From Saxidomus purpurata (taxonomy: Eukaryota > Mollusca > Bivalvia > Venerida > Veneridae), in the NCBI GenBank assembly GCA_022818135.1, contig JAFMSR010000007.1, forward strand, positions 24,555,846 to 24,619,845: 64,000 nucleotides of DNA. Reading direction: 5' to 3'. The translations under genes and the position numbers were made by a program. The notes below the pieces were generated by a model that saw nothing but the letters and a program-made list of their open reading frames with translations, had not been told where the DNA came from and ran no database searches. Of the stretch, positions 47,701 to 56,500 are shown one piece after another (position 1 is the stretch's first letter; each line of letters opens with the position of its first letter).

Positions 47701-50677
47701 CAGTTATATGGTGAAATCATTGCCGTGGGAAGGGGCCCCTTACGGCTATATGCAAACCGGTTTGTTATATAACCCATTATCTAGTGATCTTCAATTTAGT
47801 GGTATATAGGTCAGTTTTGGCCCCCTTGTTAAAACATTTACAAATTAAAACATGCACGGGGATAACAGATATATATCTCATTGTTGTTAAAGTTCAGACT
47901 TGATAGAGAAAATGTTGAGTCATTGTTTAACTTAATGTATAGGGATAACATCCAAACCTATCTTCTGAACATATGCTGGTGAGAAATGTTTCCGGATCAT
48001 TAAAAGCAGTTTTGCAGGATGTAAGCATCCTTCTAGGGCATAAGTGTTTTAATGCTTCAAGCTCCATAATTCACTATCTACATCAGTTAGACAATTGATG
48101 CAGAAATTTTAACCATTTGGCCCACTTTGTCTTACAGTTTCCCTTTAAAGTGTTGCTCAAGGATCGACAGACCTTCAAATTATTGCAGGCCCTGTATACT
48201 TAAGTAGTGTTGTGAAACTGGACCCATCAAGTCTACAGCTGCAGTATATGTAAGTCTGTCTTCTTGTATTTGCATTCTTAAGGTTTTCAGAAAATCACTT
48301 TAAGAAAGGTGTTGAATCTTGTTTATTTCTTTGTTTCATATATGGTGAAATTATAGTAATGAGCCACTGTAGGTGAAACTACACTGTTGTCCAATTTAGT
48401 GTAAATCGTTTTAGGGTTAGAAACTTTGCATTGTACATGGATAACAAATATATATATCATTTTCGGTAAAGTCACTTAGAAATTTTGTAACAAAGGAGAA
48501 CTAACCTTATCTTGCAAGATTATTTTCCCCGTTAAAACTTTGTAACATCCTTGCCTAATTCAATATCTATGTCAGTTAGCCTCAGACTTGTTCTTAGAGG
48601 TAGCAATGATTGAAATTGGACCCATCAGTTCTGCAGCCTCCTCATATCTAAATGCTGTAAACAGTGATAAACTATCAAAAAATTGATTAAATGTGCTTGG
48701 AGATCATCATCTTCTACTTGGGTCATTAAAAAGCTTTGCAGATAAATATGCTATTTCAGCTTAACTGTTCATGGTACCAATGATCATTTATGTTCTGTTT
48801 CCCCAAAAAGGTTATAAAATCTTGTGTAAACAGTTAACCTTCAGTATAATTGATTAATGTGCCTGGGATCATTTTCATTTCCCAGAATACCATGTACCAA
48901 GACATTTATGTTCTGTTTCAGGTTAAAAGGTTACCTACAGAACCAGAGTACATGTACCAAGACATTTATGTTCTGTTTCAGGTTAAAAGGTTACCTACAG
49001 AACCAGAGTACATGTACCAAGACATTTATATTCTGTTTCAGATTAAAAGGTTACCTACAGAACCAGAGTACATGTACCAAGACATTTATGTTCTGTTTCA
49101 GGTTAAAAGGTTACCTACAGAACCAGAGTACATGTACCAAGACATTTATATTCTGTTTCAGATTAAAAGGTTACCTACAGAACCAGAGTACATGTACCAA
49201 GACATTTATATTCTGTTTCAGGTTAAAAGGTTACCTACAGAACCAGAGTACATGTACCAAGACATTTATGTTCTGTTTCAGGTTAAAAGGTTACCTACAG
49301 AACCAGAGTACATGTACCAAGACATTTATATTCTGTTTCAGATTAAAAGGTTACCTACAGAACCAGAGTACATGTACCAAGACATTTATATTCTGTTTCA
49401 GGTTAAAAGGTTACCTACAGAACCAGAGTACATGTACCAAGACATTTATATTCTGTTTCAGGTTAAAAGGTTACCTACAGAACCAGAGTACATGTAAGTT
49501 ACATCAGATGCTGGCAGATTTTCTCACACACACTGGTGAACACCAGGAAGCATTGGATCAGTATAGTAAAGCATTAGGGTAGGATATATAGGATTTTTTA
49601 TGACAGCTCGTGTGAGGGTTTTATGTATAAACTGTATTTCTTGTTATGAAAGACAGTTAAAATGCAGTTTCGATTTCTTTATCTTTTAGCTGGAATAGTT
49701 GCAATTGAACTTTACTATGCTACATAGAAGAAATGGCCTGTGTATTGTAGACACAATTTCATTCAGAAAGACATGTTGATACAAAGAGTGATATTAAGAC
49801 ATTGGTTTTAAGAAATATATTTTCAAGGCAAAGAATAGATTTCAAACCATTGCCATGTGATCATATCACGTAGTGATACAAAGTACAAAACGTTTAAACT
49901 TTTAGACCACACAGCTATGTCCATTGTTCCAGAAATTGCTGAAATGTATTTGACTAATGTTCATTTTAGGCTGGACCCATCCAATGTTCTGGCTAGGGAA
50001 GGAATGGAGAGAGTGGAGAAACAGGGGGAAACTGGGATGGATAGTACTTTTGATGTGGAGGTGGAAGAAATGGAGAACAGTGATGCTGAGGTTGGTATTG
50101 AATCCATATCTAATAGACTAGACTTGTAAATAAAAATGATTTCATTTAGATTCTGATTCGTTACCATACTTGAAACATTTAAATAAATTTGTTTACGCTC
50201 TTCGGTGAAATAAGTTGTTTCAACTTACATTTATTTCTCTCAAGTCTCAAGGTACCAGCCATAGGTGAACCTATTACCATAGAGCCAGCAGCACTCAATA
50301 CTGATATGTATTTATGGCTTGGTGGACTGAGGCACATGTGGTATTTAGGTGCCGTTGCAACCTGACTGAGGATCGAACACAGGTCCTTCGGGTTATTAAC
50401 CAATGCCATAACCACCAAACAGCAGAGGTCTTCTAACTGTTATGTGTGTCAACCATATTATGCTGTGAACTTACTAGAGTTGAAAAAGGTGTTTTCACCT
50501 TTCCTAAAGCCTGAAATGTAACCATATGACGACGGTAGGTTGCTATCTATTCATGTAAGTTGTTTTACAATTGTGTACTAAAAACATTACATAAATAATG
50601 AATTTCTGTTCACAATTCAGGCTGATTTTGATGCCAGTGACGTGGAGAGCACTTGGTCAGAGAATGATTTCAGCTAG
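38193..50677 (+). CDS. ANAPC7: Anaphase-promoting complex subunit 7 (TPR scaffold), split gene, first exon not found
   Basis: Exons: 38193-38321, 39850-39933, 41090-41173, 41692-41807, 43297-43410, 43854-44034, 44870-44958, 45342-45456, 45887-46028, 47042-47142, doubtful 47185-47314, 49462-49578 (last possible acceptor), 49970-50090, 50621-50677 (stop TAG). All have AG/GT borders, and phases agree if the doubtful exon gains one base. Recognisable segments against vertebrate APC7: LTLTQKYQCMVYYGNALFH, VEVKYKIYQCLL, STKQRTAKVNLALAKLYIRS, ITSYKEVLRECPLALEAI, ESAPEPWVATGYLSL, VEALLLKATALLELKK, CKLHQMLADFL and GLDPSNV, then an acidic tail ending WSENDFS. About 526 residues are seen, against about 565 in human. 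APC7 stacks tetratricopeptide repeats in the arc lamp of the APC/C, the ubiquitin ligase that drives mitotic exit, and helps hold coactivators. Oddities: the ten-fold acceptor array at 48891-49500 and the damaged exon before it. Introns are filled with MITEs, a SINE and AAGGTCA repeats. Confidence 0.9.
38453..39700 (+). mobile_element. AAGGTCA interspersed repeat, about seven units, in APC7 intron
   Basis: Starts TATGCCCCCGAAGGGTGGCA and ends GGGACAGCTCTTGTT. Between them units of about 178 bp (GTGTCCGGACTGTAACTTTG, TAGCACATCAAGACGACGTG, CAAAGGTCAAGGTCA, GGTAATGGATTCCTC) are near-identical in the middle, for example 38880-39057 against 39058-39235. CCGTCTGTCCGTCCG runs follow the left end. 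This is the most complete copy in the window. The open frames through it are repeat by-products. Confidence 0.8.
40291..40734 (-). mobile_element. MITE, TIR ATTAAAGTGACATTATG (copy 1), APC7 intron
   Basis: 444 bp bounded by ATTAAAGTGACATTATG and CATAATGTCACTTTAAT, a perfect 17-bp inverted repeat. It is nearly identical in reverse to 61939-62371. The shared ORF over it ([10 protein letters not shown]) is present in both copies but frameshifted in its second half. No known protein. Confidence 0.85.
41396..41640 (+). mobile_element. tRNA-derived SINE (family 1, copy d), APC7 intron
   Basis: ACCATGGTCTAGTGGGTAAT head, CAGGTTCAAGCCCAATG B-box-like region and the AAAAGTTGGCATTTTTTATA body. The tail has the CTTGTCAATAACTT-type end and an A-rich (AAGAAG)n terminus. 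It ends about 50 bp before the acceptor of exon 41692. Confidence 0.55.
41856..42696. mobile_element. MITE-like element, TIR ACAGTAAAACCCC (family B), APC7 intron
   Basis: Left end ACAGTAAAACCCCTTTAATA and right end CAAATAGGGTTTTTACTGT are inverted, flanked by TA on both sides. The phrases TTAGCGGGGTGGTCTC near both ends form a longer subterminal inversion. 841 bp, with no transposase seen. The CAGT...ACTG ends and TA flanks suggest pogo/Tc1-mariner (inference). Confidence 0.7.
44225..44330 (-). mobile_element. tRNA-like SINE head, APC7 intron
   Basis: The minus strand reads GGTAGAACATTCACCTCAGG, then CCTGGTTTCGATCCCCAATC: A- and B-box-like sequences with a CCTCAGG anticodon-loop region. Pairing is incomplete. 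Confidence 0.45.
44616..44717. repeat. Poly-C and poly-T homopolymer pair, APC7 intron
   Basis: A run of 24 C (44616-44639), a short A-rich spacer and a run of about 42 T (44676-44717). A 60-70 bp duplication (GTCATGTGCAACTTGAACCG at 44718 and 44785) follows. Homopolymer lengths are likely unreliable. Confidence 0.8.
47185..47314 (+). pseudogene. Candidate damaged APC7 exon (TPR), one base out of frame
   Basis: Bounded by CCCCAG and CAG|GTATGT. Read with one extra base in the A8 run at 47199-47206, it is open and gives SFLMSKKNVPNSVEKLKSF. This lines up with the human APC7 segment after TLT: its P, EK and K fall at the expected spacing, and the exon then ends in the phase the next exon needs. 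As printed, the frame hits TGA at 47290-47292. The later part (FHRVYCICPM) is not APC7-like and is about 10 residues short. It may be a true exon with a homopolymer error, or a decayed exon whose intact copy is missing. Confidence 0.35.
47300..48760. repeat. Diverged tandem duplication of intron sequence (about 690-bp units)
   Basis: Collinear blocks recur: TTCTTGTTATTTGTATTTTC then AAGGTTTCCAGAAAATC at 47614-47655 against 48260-48296; TTTCTTTGTTTCAGTTATAT then GGTGAAATCATTG at 47690 against 48340; GGATAACAGATATATATCTC at 47860 against 48440; GGATCATTAAAAGCAGTTTT then GCAGGATG at 47994 against GGGTCATTAAAAAGCTTTGC at 48719. This makes two full old units and a partial third. Confidence 0.55.
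48891..49500 (+). repeat. Ten tandem 60-bp units, each an intron end plus exon start (3' splice-site array)
   Basis: Each unit is TTCTGTTTCAG followed by 34 bp of exon-like sequence (RTTAAAAGGTTACCTACAGA...CATGT) and an ACCAAGACATTTAT link. The ten AG dinucleotides end at 48921, 48981 and every 60 bp to 49461. Only ATG/ATA and GGTTA/GATTA variants separate the units. The last unit continues into genuine APC7 coding sequence (CKLHQMLADFL). Because 60 is divisible by three and the coding frame (LKGYLQNQSTCTKTF) has no stop, every acceptor yields the same downstream frame, adding 0 to 180 residues. The overlapping second frame is also open but ends at TAA at 49495-49497. Confidence 0.9.
50225..50420 (-). 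mobile_element. tRNA-like SINE, last APC7 intron
   Basis: The minus strand reads TTTGGTGGTTATGGCATTGG, then AAGGACCTGTGTTCGATCCT, like A and B boxes, followed by a body containing CACATGTGCCTCAGTCCACC. Confidence 0.45.
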
Positions 50678-52385
50678 CACTGCCACTGTGGGACTACGGG
50701 ATAAATGGATTGTAGTCTTATAAACAAAAAAGATGTTACACAGCAAGACAGTCGGAGAGAAGTTGTTTGGGAGTAACAATCTCATTCGGAGGATGTAAAG
50801 AATGTGTAATGCAGTGTATAAAGAAAGGTGATACTGTAGTGTCGTGATCAGCGCTTGACTGGTGAACGCTTGATTGTTACCGTGAATTTCAAAATTAATT
50901 TTGTACAAAATCAACGTGTTATAAGTGGACCTACGCATCGTTAAAATGTAACAGAAACAGCACCAGTTTGTCAGATCTGTTAACTGTGTTCAGTGTCAAG
51001 AGTTCATTCCAAGACTGTCTTAATTCTTTATTTTTATATACATGCAATACAACCATACTGCAGTGAGCCCATGTTTGCTATTCAAGCATATTTATTAGTG
51101 AGGTTTACGTATGTCAGATTGTATTTTTTGCATTATATTTACGAGTTTTGGTTGATGACACAGTTCACAATTACATGTAGATGTGCTTGCTATATGCATA
51201 CAGCAGATTTTCTTTCTATATGGAACCAGGATATTTGACTACTTAAATTTTACTGCACTTATGCCAGTTACTTTATATTAAGGAAGCACTTGTTATTAAG
51301 GTAGAGGTATCCATTTTGATCTTTCAAATTAATTTTTAAATGCTTTCCAAGTCCATTATGCGTATTGTTGCTTTTTATGTGTCTGCCTCAAAGAGGCTGG
51401 ATGGATTACATCACTAACAGCTTGTTGAGAACAAGTCAGTGGCTTTATTTAATAATATAACTTGTGCTCAGTGTAGGTGTCAGAGGAGAACACCAGTTTG
51501 TGAATATCGCGTATTATTACATGTCTTCCAACTTGTTGGCTCATTCATCATTTCTGGACTTTTTTGTATATAAACTGTTCAGTACAGGAAGGGAAGTTGC
51601 AAACTTTTGCCTTTGGAACCTTAGGAGTTCTGTTCTATAACCAAAGACTTCACATGGACCAGTAATCTATTAAGTAGGTGCATAGATTGTTGTCTGTGTC
51701 TCCATTATGAAGTATGTTTCATGATACAGTTAACTCCGCTTATAATGAACTCCTTGGGACCATTTAAATGTGTTCCTTATATCCGGAGTTTGCTATATCC
51801 ATATACCATTTTTATATAAAATATAGAAAAAAAACTCAGTCAGAGAAAATGTGTTTCGAATATCCGAAATTTCGCTATATCCGGAGTCGTTATATACGGA
51901 GTTTACTGTATCTGGCTTCATCTGGCTTTAGTACGTATGAAGTAAGCTATATAGAAGTGAGCAGATCATAACATATGAAATAAAGTCTTAAAATTCTCTT
52001 TTTGTTTAAGGAACTTTTCATTTTAAGTTTGATTTGAACCTTTGAAAGTTGTACATGACAAAGATGTAGGTTATATCGAGTCTTTTACGTCGTCGTGCAA
52101 TACACGGATTGACGACCTACCTTAAAATCGTGAAGCTGAGGATACTTTCATGGGTTTAGCAAGGAATACCTTATTATTGACTTGCTCCTCTTTTTTGCTT
52201 TGTGGTTTTACAATTTGATTAAATTGTGCTGTTTTTGTCTGTCTGCCTGTGGTGGAAGCTTGGAAAATGTTCCATTTGATCGTTATTTATTTCAGTGATC
52301 GCTTCATATTGGCATGTATGTTTGAATGGTTTTGCATTTTCTTAATCATGTGATATTTTGTCATGAAATAAATTACACGTGTTAA
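50678..52385 (+). other. Probable APC7 3' UTR
   Basis: No other gene is seen after the APC7 stop. Candidate poly(A) signals AATAAA lie near 51980 (ATGAAATAAAG) and 52365-52372 (GAAATAAATT). It contains a MITE at 51727-51908. The extent is inferred. Confidence 0.4.
51727..51908. mobile_element. MITE, TIR ACAGTAAACTCCG (family C, copy 1)
   Basis: ACAGTTAACTCCGCTTATAA at the left and TATATACGGAGTTTACTGT at the right, flanked by TA. Related copies: 59098-59282 (complete, ACAGTAAACTCCGTATATAA) and a fragment at about 55228-55315. Confidence 0.75.
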
Positions 52386-53583
52386 ATACAGTCTCATGTG
52401 TTTGTTTGATATGCATTCACAAGTGTTACCAACTGTGCTGAATGATCTGGCAAAAGGAATTCGAAAATGACTTCAAATAAATCATACCAGCCTCAACTTT
52501 CAGTTATTTGCCCTAAAATGGCTATTTTAACAATATATATGTGGGAAAAGATTCAAGACACAGGAAAGCTTGGACATGACATCAACTTGGACTTCACAGC
52601 TTCATAAACTAAAGGTAAAAGATGATTTGAAGTGTTACAACCATATAGCAAACCAAGGACAGGACTGAAAAAGCCTAAGCCTAGATAGGACATGTGCACG
52701 AGACACCAAATGTTCAGTGCTGTGTGGTTGAAGCCCTCGTGCAGCGGTGAACAGTTGGACATTTTCCAGAATTCTCAGTTATTTTTGGGTAAAAAAAACT
52801 CGCATGACAAGTGAGTGTCCCGGTATATCCTCGTGTACATGACCCAGGTATTCAATACCTTACGTAGGAATACACCCCCCAAACCCCCCAAAAAAAAAAA
52901 ATTTTCCCCCCCCCCCCCCCGGGCCTTTTTCCGGGGGGGGGTTGTTGGCAATACTTTAAACATATATCCTTAAGTAGGAATGTTAAACATTGCGTCCAGT
53001 TTCATGTATAGTAGTTAGACCATTGAAGGCAAATGGTAGAGCAATGGCGTGTGGTCTGGTGTTGTGTATGGAATACCCAAATTACCTACTAACTAGTCAA
53101 ACGTCCTGCCAAAAGGTGCTTCAAAGTGACCACTGAGTGGAGGTTGCGATATGTAGATTCTTTAAAATGATTAAAATGGTCAGTTGGGATGTATCAATAT
53201 ATGTAGGCATGTGACAACTAAAATGAATTGACCACCAGCACAGGTTTAGTTATACATGTAAAAGTAAAAGCATGTGCCGTAGTGTTATCTCTCGTTACTC
53301 TACATTCTATAAATGTACTATGTCTGTTATCTACGGGAAGTCGTCTGCACATACAGATGTCATGGACGTAGAACGGATAGCTTTCGGTAAGATCATTTCT
53401 TCGGTAAGCCATAGTTTTCAGACAAAACGATTTTAGCAAAAACAAAAAAAAGAGGAAAGAAAAAGCAACCGGCACTAGTCGATACATTGATGTTTAGCAA
53501 ATGCATGATTGTTTGATTCAGTGACTTGCGTAAACAGCAAATACGACTGCATAAAATATCGCATTCTTGTTTTTGAACTGCAG
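52386..53583. other. Region upstream of the first recognised GH81 exon
   Basis: Presumably contains the exon with the GH81 start codon, which I did not find. A C/A/G homopolymer patch at 52866-52941 looks like low-quality or low-complexity sequence. It ends with 3' splice site TTTGAACTGCAG at 53572-53583. Confidence 0.35.
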
Positions 53584-56500
53584 TGGTTCTGTGTATTAGT
53601 GCGTGTGCACGTGCGGTACCTAGCGACTGCACCCCTCTGGAAGACCATGTCCTTGACCATACAGATCCGCTGACGTTCTTCGAGACGAACTCGGAAATCT
53701 CTCAACGTCAGCCCCCTAATCGGGTTCGCTCGAACATTCGTCCTGGCCGACCATTACCCACACATGCCTTTTTCACATCACAGATCAAGACAACGCGGCC
53801 TGAGCCCATGGTGTTATGGCCTTATTTCGGTAAGTTTTGTCGTTGCTTAATCGATTGTGAAATATTTTCCTATGTACAGAAAGCGTCATGGTTGATATTG
53901 TAGCAATGCCTACCCCGATCGTACAGAATAGTCGGCAAACATGCTTTACACCAGCCCATGTCTACTGTTCAAAATGAATACTGTCAAACCTATGTTAAAG
54001 ACCACCTACGAATAAAGACAACCCTGCGAATAAAGACCAGCAGGGCGATCTCGATGCAATGTTCATCTATAATTAATAGTAAAAACAACTGAATAAAAAC
54101 CACCTTCATCTAAGGCCACATTAAATTTTTGTAGCTTCACAACAGTGGTCTTTGTTGACAGGTTTGACTGTATATACTTTTCTGAACACACTTATGAAGT
54201 AAGTTATATGGTGTAATTTCTCTTATTGAAGGCAGTACGTAGGAAACAAATTGGATCGATTTTCATTTTTTGACCAAATTACTCAAAAGAGATGACAACG
54301 GTGTTGCACTATGTTCAAGTGGAATGAACCTCTTAAATTCAAAGTTACATCTTTATGCTGCAAGTTTGGTAATATTCGGTTTTAGAGGAGAAACAATCTG
54401 TGATAAATGTCTGTTCTTAAAATTGTGGTGGTCACTTTGACCAGTTGAATAACTATAGACTTTACAATTAAAAAGCATATTTTAAAACAAAAAATGTTAT
54501 AAAATATGCCGCTAAATTAACTGTTGAGAAATATTAATTCGACTCTACTCTCAAACTTTTCCCTTTTAGGCACAATGGACTCTGAAGGAATAGCGTACGA
54601 CGCATTCGAATTCAAACGGTTCACAGACCCCGAGCGTACAGTCTATGCTGACGGACAATCGATCTGGGAACAAGGGACACCGTGGCACCGACTACTCGAT
54701 TTGGGAACAAACATGTTTCAGAAAGTCAGCGGACCTGATGGAAATCCACTAGGCAATTTCGACGGTAAGTCATTAGATATGCCACCGACTCATCGTAAAC
54801 CATAATTATTAGCTAAAATATTAAAATCGAGATAGTTGCTGTGGACCTTCCGGTGCATGGAATGGCCAACACCAGCCACCATAGTAAACCGCCTCTTATT
54901 GTTTCATCTGTTTCCCGCTTTATATTAGTTCTTATTCTGAGTGATGTGTTTTACAAGGTGAATCAGGTGTTAAGATTGGCATTGAGGGCGCAGGTGACCC
55001 CGAACTACAAGACTTTGGGGATCTCTATGGCAACTTTCTGTATAATGGAAATGGTGGATCAATGGAGGTAATTATCCGAGTATTTATACATAATAATGAT
55101 AATTATAACGCTTTGTCATATATTTTAATTACACAGTACTCGTCAAACAGAATTCAGTATACGTATAATAACCTCAAATTATTGAAAAATGGTGCTTAAG
55201 GGTATATTTTACATAAAATAGAATAAGACTTAAGGTGAACGCAGAAATTATTTCGTTATATCCCGGGGCGGAATTTCGCTATATTCGATGTCGCTATATG
55301 TGGAGTTTACTATAGGTCTATGTTTCGTCTGCCTAATTGTTGTGCATTCTTCAGGCGTGTATTGCATAAAAACACGTCATGTAAATCACGTTTATTTACT
55401 TCTAGGTTCCATTGGTGCGTGGTTCGATTCTTCTGACTCACATTTTTAAGAACGCCAACCCGGTGATCAAGCCGTTTTGTCTAGATAACATCAACGGTGA
55501 ACATCACCAGTTCAAATGTCCGTTAACCCCTGCAAGTAAGTCTGCAGGCAGCTCCTTTTGCAACATTGGTTTCTGTCGCGGGAGAGCGCTCGGTATTGTT
55601 TTTATAAGTGCTACGGTATCGTGAAATTCCAGTGGCCATATTTTGCAGGTTCGATCCCCATAGAAAAAAAAAATTGTTCTCGTAAACTCAAGTGCTTGTC
55701 CAACTTTATCTCTTAGTGTAATCAAACTTAAGCATCCATAGCATTTATTAACTAGCGAGTTCAACATAATGAAAAATTATGATTGAATCTTTTGCATTTG
55801 GTAATACATCTTGCATAGCTTGTAATACTCTAAAACGTGTTCATGAACATTACTCAGTGGATATTAGTACTCAATAAACGTTAATTCAACGAGCTATTAG
55901 AAAGTTCTACAATGGTCAGTGAGCTCTACTCACGGAGTAATGTTCAGTGTACATTACTCAATGGATAACAAGACTCAATAAAACATTAATTCAACGAGAT
56001 ATTTGAAATTTCTACGATGGTCAGTGAGTTCTACTCACAGTGTACATTACTCAATAAATTTTAGTTACTGTAAATTACTCTGATGAGTGCTATCCTGTAA
56101 GCAAAGTATTTACTCTGTGAACATTACTCAAGGAGTGTTACTCAGTAAACGTGATCACTTTTCAGTAAAATATTAGTAATCACTGAACAGTAATACTCCA
56201 GAGTATTGTTTTTACTCAATTGACATTTTTCAGCGAGTACCACTTCTCTAGTGACATTCACTGAAAGTTTAGCTAATGAGAAATGGTAAGTGAATAAATC
56301 AGTGATTAAATACAATTAACTAATCAACTGCTTCGTTTTATATATGCAAATAAGGCATGCTTTTATCATTAAAATGGCTGCACCAATAGCGTGTTATTTC
56401 TTATTCTAAATTTCTGAAAATATGCGTGTAGGTAGTGATGGTGGTAGTGGTTACTTAAGTGCCACTTGTACTGGATCTGTTTTGACAATCACACTGCATA

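Noticed and set aside
48850..49497. 215-codon ORF (MYQDIYVLFQVKRLPTEPEY repeats) as a repeat protein
   Set aside because: It is the second open frame of the 60-bp array. The APC7-homologous frame is the other one, and this frame stops exactly where the conserved coding sequence begins.
48891..49500. CRISPR array
   Set aside because: Units are contiguous 60-bp copies without unique spacers, in a eukaryotic intron-exon junction.
52866..52941. G/C homopolymer patch as a regulatory G-quadruplex
   Set aside because: Mixed C, A, T and G runs look like low-complexity or base-calling trouble. No regular G-tract pattern was seen.
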